Source: Marinobacterium alkalitolerans
GTDB lineage: Bacteria > Pseudomonadota > Gammaproteobacteria > Pseudomonadales > Balneatricaceae
NCBI RefSeq assembly: GCF_017776525.1
Contig: NZ_JACVEW010000001.1
Coordinates: 186,001 to 250,000 of the forward strand
Reading direction: 5' to 3'
DNA: 64,000 nucleotides
The position numbers and the translations under genes are program-made. Position 1 is the stretch's first letter; every line of letters begins with the position of its first letter. The notes beneath the pieces are model-generated. The model searched no databases, was not told the DNA's origin, and saw only the letters and a program-made list of their open reading frames with translations. Shown here piece after piece: positions 16,508-24,936 of the stretch.

Positions 16508-17244
16508 AAGGGCACTGGCAAGCGTTTCTTTGTGCATTGCAGTTCATGACGCTGATCCCGGTTCGGCTGTCCGGCTTGCCGGATGCGCACACTCAGGCTC
16601 GGGCCGTGCTCTATTATCCACTGGCCGGTGGGCTGCTGGGGGCGTTGCTGGTGCTGACGGCGCAGGCCCTGTCGGGGCTGCCGGAAGGGGTTGCGGCTGC
16701 ACTGCTCGTTGCGCTCTGGGCAGGTCTGACCGGGGGGTTGCACCTGGATGGGCTGGCCGACAGTGCCGATGGCTGGATGGGCGGTCTTGGCGACCGCGAA
16801 CGTACCCTCAGGATCATGAAAGATCCCCATATCGGTGCCAGTGGTGCCCTGGCCCTGGTGGTGCAGCTACTGCTCAAGTGGAGCCTGGTCTCGGCCATGA
16901 TCGGCGGTTCACTGCTCTGGCCATTGCTGCTGGCGCCTATTGTTGCGCGTGCCGGCGCACAGGTCTTGCTGGTGACAACTGCCTATGTTCGTGCAGGAGG
17001 CATCGCTTCGCACTATATTGCACAGGTCTCCAGACAACCTGTACTAATGTGCGTACTGGGGGTGTCCCTGTTGCTCCTGCTGTCGCACCCGATAGCACTG
17101 TTGCTGGCGGCAGCTGTGCTTTACCTGCTGCGCCGGGCCATGATCAGGCGCCTGGGCGGTATGACCGGGGATACGTTGGGCGCGGGTATCGAGCTGCTCG
17201 AAACACTCATATTGTGCGCTTTTGTGGCGCTGCCGCTGACTTGA
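16504..17244 (+). CDS. cobS: Adenosylcobinamide-GDP ribazoletransferase (cobalamin synthase)
   Basis: The 246-residue membrane protein has CobS signatures: FMTLIPVRL at the N-terminus, YYPLAGGLLG, the metal-binding GGLHLDGLADSADGWMGG and the MKDPHIGASG block. Several hydrophobic helices fill the second half. It joins adenosylcobinamide-GDP with alpha-ribazole (phosphate), the last assembly step of cobalamin, and ends the cobUTCS operon. Confidence 0.95.
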   Translation: MKGHWQAFLCALQFMTLIPVRLSGLPDAHTQARAVLYYPLAGGLLGALLVLTAQALSGLPEGVAAALLVALWAGLTGGLHLDGLADSADGWMGGLGDRERTLRIMKDPHIGASGALALVVQLLLKWSLVSAMIGGSLLWPLLLAPIVARAGAQVLLVTTAYVRAGGIASHYIAQVSRQPVLMCVLGVSLLLLLSHPIALLLAAAVLYLLRRAMIRRLGGMTGDTLGAGIELLETLILCAFVALPLT

Positions 17245-17269
17245 TCTGAAAGGGAAGGCCGGAAAGTCG

Positions 17270-19861
17270 ATGATGGTTTCAAGGTACATTCGCATGCTTG
17301 CCCCGCTGCTGGCTCTGAGCCTTCTGGCAGCGGGCAGCGTGTATGCTGACGAAACGCGCCTTGTCCGTGTCGGGGTGTACAGCAATCCGCCCAAGTTGTT
17401 GATGGATGAGCAGGGCAACCCCTCGGGTATTCTGGGGGAGCTGCTGATACGGATCGCAGAGGAAGAGAACTGGCAGCTTCAGCCGCTGGCCTGTGACTGG
17501 CACCAGTGTCTGGAAATGCTGGAAGCAGGCGAGCTGGACCTGCTGCCGGATGTGGCTCGATCCCGGGAACGGGACGCTCGGTTTGACTTCCACACTGAGC
17601 CAGCACTGAACAGCTGGTCAAAAGTGTATGTCCCTGCTGGCAGGCAATTGGAGTCTGCTTTGGCGCTGGATGGCATTCGGTTGGCGGTTCTGGAGGGCTC
17701 CATTCAGCTGCGCTATCTGCAGGACATGGCGCAAGGGTTCAATATCCAGCCCGACTTTGTTCCGGTCCGCAACTACGAAGCGGCCTTTAGCGCCGTTCAG
17801 CAGGGCGATGCCGATGCGGCTGTGGCCAACCACTTCTTTGGTGAATATCATGCTCAGCGGTTTAACCTGGAAGGCACCTCTCTTCTGTTTCAGCCCAGCC
17901 AGCTTTATTACGCCACCGGAGAAGGCCACAATGCCGATCTGCTCCAGCGCATCGACCGCTGGCTCTCGGCCTGGCGCTCGAATACCCGGTCGGTCTTTTA
18001 CGATATTCTGCACCGGTGGGCAGGCACGGAGCATATGTCTGAGTGGCCCCACTGGCTAATGCCCAGCCTGGTGGGTCTGGTGCTGGCGCTGGCTGTCATG
18101 GGCGCCTTTATGGTGCTGTTGCGCACCAAGGTGCGCGCACGGACACAGGCTTTGGTAACACGCGAAGCCCAGCTGCAAGGGGTGCTGGCAGGGGTGGATG
18201 CCTGTATTTACAACAAGGATGCTGAGCTGCAGTACACCTACGTGAACCCGGTTTTGTGCCGAATGCTGGCCCATGATGAGATCGACATCCTGGGTCAGAC
18301 GGATGCACGCTTTTTCGATTCTGAAGACTGCCGTCTTTTACATGCGCATGATCGGGAGGTACTGGAGTCAGGGGAGCGTCGGGTGCATGAAGAAGAGCTT
18401 TTCAGCCCCCTGCATGGAGAAAAACGCTGCTATCTGTCGGTACGTGTACCCCTCAGTCGGCCTGATGGGCGAGTCTGGGGCATCTGTGGCGTATCCACGG
18501 ATATCACCGAACAGCGTCAGCAGCAGGCGCGTATTCACCAGCTCTCCTGGTATGACTCACTGACGCGCCTGCCAAACCGGCGCTACCTGCTGCAAAAGCT
18601 GGAGCAGTCCCGTACCCGTGCCGAGGACGCCTCTTCTGATGGAGCCGTTCTGCTGTTGGACCTGGATCACTTCCGAGACCTGAATGATGCGCTGGGGTAT
18701 GCCGCGGGGGATGAGCTGCTGCGACAGGTGGCCAGCCGCCTGACCGACCGCCTCTCAGACCAGATTATTCTGGGACGGCTGGGCGGGGATGAGTTCCTGC
18801 TGGTGCAGGAGGGGCTGAGTACGGATCGGAAACAGGCGATGCAGACGGTGGAAGGGCTGTGCCGGCGTGTGCTGGCGCTGATGGAAGAACCGTTCAATCT
18901 CAGTGCTCACCGTCACCGCGGTGGGGCACGTATCGGCGTTAGCCTGTTTTCGGATCTGGATGCCAATGCCGAAGGGCTGGTGCGCTGTGCAGAGCTGGCC
19001 CGATATGACGCTCAGAATACGGAAGAGGCACGCTTCCGCTTCTTCGACCCGTCCATGCAGGCGGAAGTGCAGCAGCGGGCGGAGCTGGAGGCGGGCATCC
19101 GTGCCGGTCTGGAACGCAATGAATTTACCCTCTGGTACCAGCCGCAGTACGACCGCTACCGAACGCTGTTGGGACTTGAGGCGCTGGTGCGCTGGCATCA
19201 CCCGCAGAAGGGGCTGGTATCACCCGCCGAATTTATTCCGGTGGCCGAATCGACCGGGCTGATCATTCCGCTGGGTGAACAACTGCTGGAGCAGGCCTGT
19301 CGCCAACTGGTGGCCTGGGCGGAGCATCCACAGCTTTCGCAGGCGCGTGTTGCGGTCAATATCAGTGCCCGACAGATTCATACACCTGATTTTGTTGAGC
19401 GCGTATCGGCGATTTTGGAACGTACCGGGGCAGAGCCTTCCCGGCTCGAGCTGGAAGTGACCGAGAGCATGCTGGTGCAGGATGTGGACAACACCATCGA
19501 CAAGATGCGTCGGCTCAGACGGTTGGGGGTGCGCTTTTCACTGGATGATTTCGGCACCGGTTACTCCTCACTGATCTTTCTCAAACAGCTGCCACTGGAC
19601 AAGCTGAAAATTGATCAGGGGTTTGTGTTCGAATTGCTGACCGATGCCAACGATGCCGCTATTGTCAGGGCGATCGTGGCGCTGGGCCAGAACCTGGAAC
19701 TGGCCGTTATCGCCGAGGGTGTGGAAACCCTTGAGCACTGTCATACACTCGAAGCCATGGGCTGCCATGAATATCAGGGCTATTTTTTCAGCAAACCGCT
19801 GCCGGCCGCAGAGCTGGAGCAATGGCTGATTACCTCGGCCCCGACTCCTGCCCGGCCTTAA
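17270..19861 (+). CDS. Periplasmic-sensor PAS-GGDEF-EAL c-di-GMP protein
   Basis: The 863-residue membrane protein has a signal peptide (to about residue 26), a periplasmic SBP_bac_3-type domain (about 30-250), a transmembrane helix (about 258-283), PAS (about 295-415), GGDEF (about 425-585) and EAL (about 600-855). GGDEF is intact at residue 505. EAL residues are intact (EALVRWHHP at 637, VNISAR, TES, DDFGTGYSS, KID, EGVET), so both cyclase and phosphodiesterase activity are possible. No standard RxxD inhibitory site lies five residues before GGDEF. It starts 25 bases after cobS and may be co-transcribed. The amino-acid-type binding domain suggests it senses a small solute. Confidence 0.93.
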   Translation: MMVSRYIRMLAPLLALSLLAAGSVYADETRLVRVGVYSNPPKLLMDEQGNPSGILGELLIRIAEEENWQLQPLACDWHQCLEMLEAGELDLLPDVARSRERDARFDFHTEPALNSWSKVYVPAGRQLESALALDGIRLAVLEGSIQLRYLQDMAQGFNIQPDFVPVRNYEAAFSAVQQGDADAAVANHFFGEYHAQRFNLEGTSLLFQPSQLYYATGEGHNADLLQRIDRWLSAWRSNTRSVFYDILHRWAGTEHMSEWPHWLMPSLVGLVLALAVMGAFMVLLRTKVRARTQALVTREAQLQGVLAGVDACIYNKDAELQYTYVNPVLCRMLAHDEIDILGQTDARFFDSEDCRLLHAHDREVLESGERRVHEEELFSPLHGEKRCYLSVRVPLSRPDGRVWGICGVSTDITEQRQQQARIHQLSWYDSLTRLPNRRYLLQKLEQSRTRAEDASSDGAVLLLDLDHFRDLNDALGYAAGDELLRQVASRLTDRLSDQIILGRLGGDEFLLVQEGLSTDRKQAMQTVEGLCRRVLALMEEPFNLSAHRHRGGARIGVSLFSDLDANAEGLVRCAELARYDAQNTEEARFRFFDPSMQAEVQQRAELEAGIRAGLERNEFTLWYQPQYDRYRTLLGLEALVRWHHPQKGLVSPAEFIPVAESTGLIIPLGEQLLEQACRQLVAWAEHPQLSQARVAVNISARQIHTPDFVERVSAILERTGAEPSRLELEVTESMLVQDVDNTIDKMRRLRRLGVRFSLDDFGTGYSSLIFLKQLPLDKLKIDQGFVFELLTDANDAAIVRAIVALGQNLELAVIAEGVETLEHCHTLEAMGCHEYQGYFFSKPLPAAELEQWLITSAPTPARP

Positions 19862-19913
19862 GCCCGGCCAGGGGTACTCTGAGGGAGGGATTTCGCGGCG
19901 TAATGGATCTCGG

Positions 19914-19938
19914 AAAAAGGGGTGCGCAGGGCGCACCC
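19914..19938 (-). terminator. Terminator of the acetoin-type operon
   Basis: Read on the minus strand, GGGTGCGC and GCGCACCC form an 8-bp stem with a 3-base loop, followed by a run of five Ts. It lies about 55 bases beyond the GMC dehydrogenase stop. Confidence 0.75.
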
Positions 19939-19991
19939 AAGGCAGACGCCACTCAGGCTCCGGGGATTTGAGTCAGTTGCGTGATGTGTGA

Positions 19992-21572
19992 CTAGAGGTT
20001 GCCTCGTTTCATTTGATCGGCAATATAGTCAGCCTGGCGAATAGCCAGAGCAACGATGGTGAGGGTGGGGTTTTCGGTACCACTGGTGGTGAATTGACTG
20101 CCATCCGAGATAAAAAGATTCTGGATTTCATGGCTCTGACCCCAGCGGTTTACGACCCCGTCACGCGCATGCCGGCTCATTCTGTTGGTACCCATGTTAT
20201 GACTGGCCGGGTAGGGGGGCAGGTAGTTGACCTTTTTGGCCCCCACGGCCTCCAGCAACTCTGTGGACCTGTCATAGGCATGGTTACGCATGCGGGTATC
20301 GTTGATATGATCGGTCTTGTAGACAACCGGTACCGGCAAACCATACTGGTCTTTTTCGGTAGGGTGCAGCGTAATGTTGTTGGACTCTACCGGCATATCC
20401 TCACCGCAGATCCAAAAGCCCGCCATACGGTCATAGTTGGCCAGAGAGTCGGCCAGCTCCCGCCCCCAGCCGGACTTTCCGGGGTTGAGAAAAGCAGACA
20501 TGAAGGGAAGCCCCAAATGGAGGACTTCCAGTTCATAGCCGGCGACGTGCCCACGGCTGGGATCGTTGTCCTTCCACTCATGGACGATGCCGGGTACAAC
20601 GGTGCTTTTGTACATATGAACGGGCTGCTCAAACTCCCCGTATACGCCCGCCGTGGTGTGGGTCATATAATTCTGGCCTACCTGGCCGGAACCGTTCGCC
20701 AGACCGTCAGGGAACATGGGCGACGCTGAGTTGAGCAACAGTCGGGGTGACTCGATTGAGTTGGCTGCCACGGACACCAGACGTGCCTTTTGGAAATGCT
20801 GGTTGCCATCTTTATCGGCGTAGAGTACGCCGGTGACGTTGCCCTGTTTGTCGTGCTCAATGCGCAGGGCCATTGACTGCGGCCTTACCTCGACCAGCCC
20901 CGTCGCCTCGGCCCTGGGGATCTCCGTATACATGGTGGACCATTTGGCACCAATGCGGCAGCCCTGCATACAGAAGCCGTTGACCTGACAGGAAGGGCGG
21001 CCGTCCCGGATTTGGGTGTTGATCGCCAGCGTAGCCTGTTCGCATTTTGCTCCAATGCGCCGAGCACCTTCTTCTATTACCTTGTAATGGCTGCTCTTGC
21101 CGTGGAAGGGCATACCGGTGGCTTCGGTGCCGCAGACCCCCATCTTCTGCTCGGCCTTGTAATAGTAAGGATCAAGCTCTTTGAGTGTGATGGGCCAGTC
21201 GAGCACGTTGGCACCGGGAACCGTGCCGTTTTCCGTGCGCATGCGAAACTCGTGTTCCTGGAATCGCATGGCCACGCCTGCCCAGTGCATGGTGGCACCG
21301 CCGACACCCTTTACGATCCAGGCGGGAAGGTTGGGGAAGTCTTTTGCCAGGCGGGCGGGGCCTTCCAGGTAGCGTTTATCGAGCCACGAAATCTTGCCGA
21401 ACATCTTCCACTCATCGTTCTCGATATCGTCCAGTTTGAAGCGTTTGCCTGCTTCAAGCACGACAGACTTGATACCCTTCTGTGCCAGTTCGTTTGCCAG
21501 AGTGCCGCCACCTGCACCGGAGCCGACAATCACGACCAGGCTGTCATCATTGAGATCAAATTTTGTATTCAT
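19992..21572 (-). CDS. GMC-family FAD dehydrogenase, large subunit
   Basis: The 526-residue GMC oxidoreductase has an N-terminal FAD motif VGSGAGGGTLANELA, GVGGATMHWAG and a C-terminal SHNMGTNRM active-site region. Cys196, Cys202 and Cys206 (CQVNGFCMQGC) resemble the 3Fe-4S-type cysteine cluster of membrane-linked sugar and alcohol dehydrogenases. It lacks its own signal peptide; the small subunit encoded just upstream has a Tat signal and could carry it to the periplasm. It is the last gene of the acetoin-type operon, so oxidation of a diol or hydroxyketone feeding the same pathway is likely. The cytochrome c subunit usual in such complexes is not seen here. Start chosen at ATG 21572; a GTG one codon upstream is possible. 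Confidence 0.88.
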   Translation of the reverse strand: MNTKFDLNDDSLVVIVGSGAGGGTLANELAQKGIKSVVLEAGKRFKLDDIENDEWKMFGKISWLDKRYLEGPARLAKDFPNLPAWIVKGVGGATMHWAGVAMRFQEHEFRMRTENGTVPGANVLDWPITLKELDPYYYKAEQKMGVCGTEATGMPFHGKSSHYKVIEEGARRIGAKCEQATLAINTQIRDGRPSCQVNGFCMQGCRIGAKWSTMYTEIPRAEATGLVEVRPQSMALRIEHDKQGNVTGVLYADKDGNQHFQKARLVSVAANSIESPRLLLNSASPMFPDGLANGSGQVGQNYMTHTTAGVYGEFEQPVHMYKSTVVPGIVHEWKDNDPSRGHVAGYELEVLHLGLPFMSAFLNPGKSGWGRELADSLANYDRMAGFWICGEDMPVESNNITLHPTEKDQYGLPVPVVYKTDHINDTRMRNHAYDRSTELLEAVGAKKVNYLPPYPASHNMGTNRMSRHARDGVVNRWGQSHEIQNLFISDGSQFTTSGTENPTLTIVALAIRQADYIADQMKRGNL

Positions 21573-21587
21573 CACGTGTCACACCTC

Positions 21588-22124
21588 TCAAAGCCAGTCG
21601 ATCTTGTCGTAACCGCGGTTGATGTAACCCCCTTTCTGCCAGGCAGAGCCGCCGTAACCGAAGCGAGGCCAGAGTTCAGGGTTGTTGTAGATCCCCATCA
21701 TCAGGTCGCCTTTGATGCGCTGAAAGAAGGGGCTCTCCTCAATGGCTCGCAGTACGAGCACACGGTCGGATTCATGCTCCAGTTCGAGGAAATTGCGGCT
21801 GAACAACTGCTGGCTGCGCTGGTCGAGAGCCTTTACGCCTTCGGCCAGCATTTTTTTAAGAGCCATGTCCTTGCCGGCTTTTCGCGCCAGTGGTGTCAGC
21901 ACGGCGGCGTAGTATTTGTTTTCAAGGGTGTCATGAGGGTAGATGTCACGCGCCATACGTAACAGCGTTGCGCTGGCATGCTCACCTACGGCTGATGCCG
22001 CCCAGGCAGCGGGTGTGAGCAGGCCGCTGCTGATGATGCCGATGCCTGCAACTGCGATACCGGATCGCCCGAGGAAGCGCCGGCGCCCCAAGTCGGTTGG
22101 CTGTTCTTTTGATGTTCTTTTCAT
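21588..22124 (-). CDS. Tat-exported small subunit of the GMC dehydrogenase (gluconate 2-dehydrogenase subunit 3-like)
   Basis: The 178-residue protein has a twin-arginine signal (RRRFLGRSG followed by a hydrophobic stretch ending PAAWA, residues about 15-43). The remainder is helical and resembles gluconate 2-dehydrogenase gamma subunits, including a conserved GDLMMGIYNNPELWPRFGYGG segment. In such complexes the small subunit is a chaperone that brings the flavin subunit through the Tat pathway. It lies 15 bases upstream of the GMC gene. Confidence 0.82.
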   Translation of the reverse strand: MKRTSKEQPTDLGRRRFLGRSGIAVAGIGIISSGLLTPAAWAASAVGEHASATLLRMARDIYPHDTLENKYYAAVLTPLARKAGKDMALKKMLAEGVKALDQRSQQLFSRNFLELEHESDRVLVLRAIEESPFFQRIKGDLMMGIYNNPELWPRFGYGGSAWQKGGYINRGYDKIDWL

Positions 22125-22179
22125 GATGACTCCATTTCTACTTGTTATTGGATGTCCTGGTATTGCGTGCCTGTGCCAA

Positions 22180-22929
22180 CTAGAGCGTCGACACGTATTG
22201 GGTGAATCTCGCCTCAAGTTGGGCAATCGTTTCGACCAGCAGTCCTGATCGTGCGGGTAGCAGCTCAGACAGGGCAACATGACGATCGCCCTGAATAGAA
22301 GCTTCCATTCCACACTGGTGGTAAAAGGTATTGCCTGCCTGCCAGAGCCAGTCCAATTCGGCTTCACAGAGCACGACCGCATGAGACAGAACGGCAAATT
22401 CGTTGCTGGATTCCGAGATGCCGGGATCAAGTTGTCGCCAACGCTGGGCGGTGCCGGCCAGCTTGCGACCCTCGACCACCAGGTTGTAATCGCCATCGCA
22501 GAAGGCGCCGTTTACGGATGCGCACTCAGCGGTAATGCCAAGTTCAGCCAAATATCCGATCAAGGGGTGGCACAGGGTCATGTAGCTGTCTTCGATAGCC
22601 CCCTTGTGGCGTTTACTGCGGAACGCCAGTGCCACATTGATCAGGCCCGGTGACTGTGGGGTCAGGTCGCCACCGGTGGCGCGCACCTGAACCGGCCAGC
22701 CATCCAGCGCCATGCGTGCAGAGGCCATGGCGAACTGCGGACGACGTGTCAGACGCTGTGGGACCACCAGCGACTTGCTGCAGCGCCAGATCAGAAATCC
22801 GGCTCGAATATCGCCTCGGCTGACAGCAGAGAGGAGGGCCATCTCCCGCCTCAGCCCTTCGGATGGCGGGAGAACCTCCTCTGCTCGATGATCAGGGAGA
22901 GAAAAGGAGCCGAGCGCAGGTGCATGCAT
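22180..22929 (-). CDS. Lipoate--protein ligase A-like protein
   Basis: The 249-residue protein has a biotin/lipoate ligase fold: RATGGDLTPQSPGLINVAL resembles the lipoyl-AMP loop, and GDYNLVVEGRKLAGTAQRW is the conserved lysine-containing block. It sits four bases after the E2 core gene. It is therefore probably the enzyme that loads lipoate (or a precursor) onto the small lipoyl protein encoded two genes upstream. Substrate specificity cannot be read from sequence. Confidence 0.8.
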   Translation of the reverse strand: MHAPALGSFSLPDHRAEEVLPPSEGLRREMALLSAVSRGDIRAGFLIWRCSKSLVVPQRLTRRPQFAMASARMALDGWPVQVRATGGDLTPQSPGLINVALAFRSKRHKGAIEDSYMTLCHPLIGYLAELGITAECASVNGAFCDGDYNLVVEGRKLAGTAQRWRQLDPGISESSNEFAVLSHAVVLCEAELDWLWQAGNTFYHQCGMEASIQGDRHVALSELLPARSGLLVETIAQLEARFTQYVSTL

Positions 22930-22933
22930 GGCG

Positions 22934-23629
22934 TTACCCTTTCTCGATCAGGTTACAGAGGTCGGTTAAAAAGGCTGCGGCCGGGGCGCCATCCACTGCT
23001 CGATGGTCAAAGCTCAGTGACAGCCCCATGATACGGCGCGGCTCGATACTGTAATCCGGCATGACCCGAGGTTTCAGGCGTGTTTCACCGATACCCAGAA
23101 TGGCAATTTGTGGCAGATTGACGATGGGCGTGAAATGCTGGACACGGGAGAGTCCCAGATTGCTCAGCGTGAAGGTGCCGCCGGTCATCTCCGGGACTGT
23201 CAGCTTGCCGTTTACAGCCCGTTGAGCCAGCGCCTTGCGCGCTTCGCTTCGCTCCATCAGAGAGAACTCGCCAGCGTTGAACAGGGTGGGTGCTGCCAGC
23301 AGGTTGCCGGGCAATGCCATCGCAAAGCTCAGGTGGATGGCATCATGCAGGCGGATCTCCTTGTCCTCCACCCGGCCATTGAGCTCAGGGTGCTCGCCAA
23401 GCGTTGTGATCACTGCCTGGGCCACCAGGTCCTCGATGGAAACCTTGACCCCTTTGCCAGCCAGCCGTTCCTTGGTTGCAAACAGCTCGGTAGCATCGCA
23501 CTCGGCGTGGTGGGTCAGCTGAGCGGCCTCATCCAGGCTGCGGCGCATGTTGTCGGCGATCATCCCCCGCATGCCACGCATGGGAATGACCTTGTCCGGA
23601 GTCTGGTCGATCCTGGATTGTGCGTTCAT
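22934..23629 (-). CDS. acoC: E2 acyltransferase catalytic core (stand-alone)
   Basis: This 231-residue protein consists only of the 2-oxoacid dehydrogenase acyltransferase catalytic domain. It opens near KVIPMRGMRGMIADNMRRS and ends with SFDHRAVDGAPAA, the HxxxDG active-site motif. Lipoyl and peripheral-subunit-binding domains, present in ordinary E2 proteins, are missing; the lipoyl domain is a separate gene just upstream. ATG 23629 follows an AGGAAGG ribosome site. It would transfer the acetyl group from lipoyl to CoA in an acetoin-cleaving complex. Symbol given by context. Confidence 0.85.
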   Translation of the reverse strand: MNAQSRIDQTPDKVIPMRGMRGMIADNMRRSLDEAAQLTHHAECDATELFATKERLAGKGVKVSIEDLVAQAVITTLGEHPELNGRVEDKEIRLHDAIHLSFAMALPGNLLAAPTLFNAGEFSLMERSEARKALAQRAVNGKLTVPEMTGGTFTLSNLGLSRVQHFTPIVNLPQIAILGIGETRLKPRVMPDYSIEPRRIMGLSLSFDHRAVDGAPAAAFLTDLCNLIEKG

Positions 23630-23639
23630 ATCACCTTCC

Positions 23640-23873
23640 TCAGTCGATAGTGGCAACGAGGTCGCCCTTGTCGACCACGTCGTCAATGTCCTTGATGATC
23701 TTCAACGTCCCGGAAGCGGGGGCGGAAAGCTCATACTGGATCTTCTGAACCATCAGCTCGGCGATCATCTCGCCCTCGCTGACATCACCGCCGTCACTGG
23801 CAAGCCAGCTGGTGATCACGGCTTCGCTGTCTTCTTCCCAGAGGTTTTCCGGTACACGTACTTCAGTGCTCAT
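23640..23873 (-). CDS. Free-standing lipoyl carrier protein of the dehydrogenase complex
   Basis: The 77-residue protein is a single lipoyl/biotinyl-attachment domain. The acceptor Lys44 lies in ELMVQKIQYEL, followed by SAPASGTL and a GDL close to the C-terminus. It overlaps the E1 beta gene by 4 bases and precedes the catalytic E2 gene, so together they make a split E2. It is probably lipoylated by the ligase-like protein in the same operon. Confidence 0.9.
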   Translation of the reverse strand: MSTEVRVPENLWEEDSEAVITSWLASDGGDVSEGEMIAELMVQKIQYELSAPASGTLKIIKDIDDVVDKGDLVATID

Positions 23874-24892
23874 GTGTTTTTCTCCATCAATTCGTAAGCG
23901 GCAATAATCTTGTCGGCACTGGGCAGTGCCCACTGCTCCATGGGGCGGGTAAAGGGGATTGGAATATCGGGATAGGCGACACGCTGGGGAGCGGCCTTGA
24001 GCGGAATGCCCTGTTCGGCAACGCTGCAGATGATCTCGCTGGTGAGGCCGTAGCTTTGATAATCCTCATCCACGACGATCAGACGACCGGTCTTGCGTAC
24101 TGATTCAATCACGGTTTCGCGGTCCAGCGGCACCAGCGAGCGCAGGTCGATCACCTCGGCACTGACACCGCGTTCGGCCAGCTTACGCGCGGCTTTGATG
24201 CCGTGGTGAACGCCGGAGGTGATGCCGACGATGGTGACATCGGTACCTTCCCGGACAACGGCTGCTTTACCGATGGGTACCGTGTAAGTCTCCTCGGGCA
24301 CATGAACAATGGCGTCTTTCTCGGTACCGAGCCAGCCCATCCCCTGGAGAGCCTTGTGGAACATGAAGATGACCGGGTTATTGTCGCGAATAGCGGCGGT
24401 CATCAGTCCCTTGGCATCGTAGGCGTTGGAGGGCGCTACCACTTTCATGCCCGGCAGGTGGGCAAAGGTGGCGTGCAAACACTGGGAATGTTGGCCTGCG
24501 TCCGAATAACCGCCGCCGGTGGAGGTCATCAGCACGACCGGCACCTGCACATTGCCGCCGGAGAAATAGGTGTTCTTGGCCATCAGGTTGTAGATGGCAT
24601 CGAAGCAGACGCCGAAAAAGTCGACGAACATCAGCTCCACAATCGGGCGCATGCCATCCGAGGCAGCGCCCACAGCTGCGCCCATAAAAGCGGTTTCCGA
24701 GATAGGCGTATCGCGGACGCGTTCGCTGCCGAACTCATCGTGAAGGCCACGGGTGTTACCGAACACCCCGCCCAATGGGCCGATATCTTCGCCCATGACA
24801 AAAACGCGTTCATCTGTGCGCATCTCCTGTGCGATAGACTCGGCCATGGCACGGGCGATAGTCAGTTTTCTTTCTTTAGTGGCAACGGTCAT
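23870..24892 (-). CDS. acoB: Acetoin dehydrogenase-type E1 component, beta subunit
   Basis: The 340-residue transketolase-like beta subunit has VFVMGEDIGPLGGVFGNTRG, the TPISETAFMGAAVGAA block with the glutamate that activates thiamine diphosphate, and a C-terminal transketolase domain (RLIVVDEDYQSYG). It pairs with the alpha subunit encoded two genes upstream. An AGGAGCAACACC ribosome site precedes the ATG. The family includes acetoin, pyruvate and branched-chain E1 beta. The neighbouring butanediol dehydrogenase and AcoR favour acetoin or a close analogue. Confidence 0.88.
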   Translation of the reverse strand: MTVATKERKLTIARAMAESIAQEMRTDERVFVMGEDIGPLGGVFGNTRGLHDEFGSERVRDTPISETAFMGAAVGAASDGMRPIVELMFVDFFGVCFDAIYNLMAKNTYFSGGNVQVPVVLMTSTGGGYSDAGQHSQCLHATFAHLPGMKVVAPSNAYDAKGLMTAAIRDNNPVIFMFHKALQGMGWLGTEKDAIVHVPEETYTVPIGKAAVVREGTDVTIVGITSGVHHGIKAARKLAERGVSAEVIDLRSLVPLDRETVIESVRKTGRLIVVDEDYQSYGLTSEIICSVAEQGIPLKAAPQRVAYPDIPIPFTRPMEQWALPSADKIIAAYELMEKNT

Positions 24893-24936
24893 GGTGTTGC
24901 TCCTTCTTTCTGTTGTCTGATACCGAAATGCCTGTT

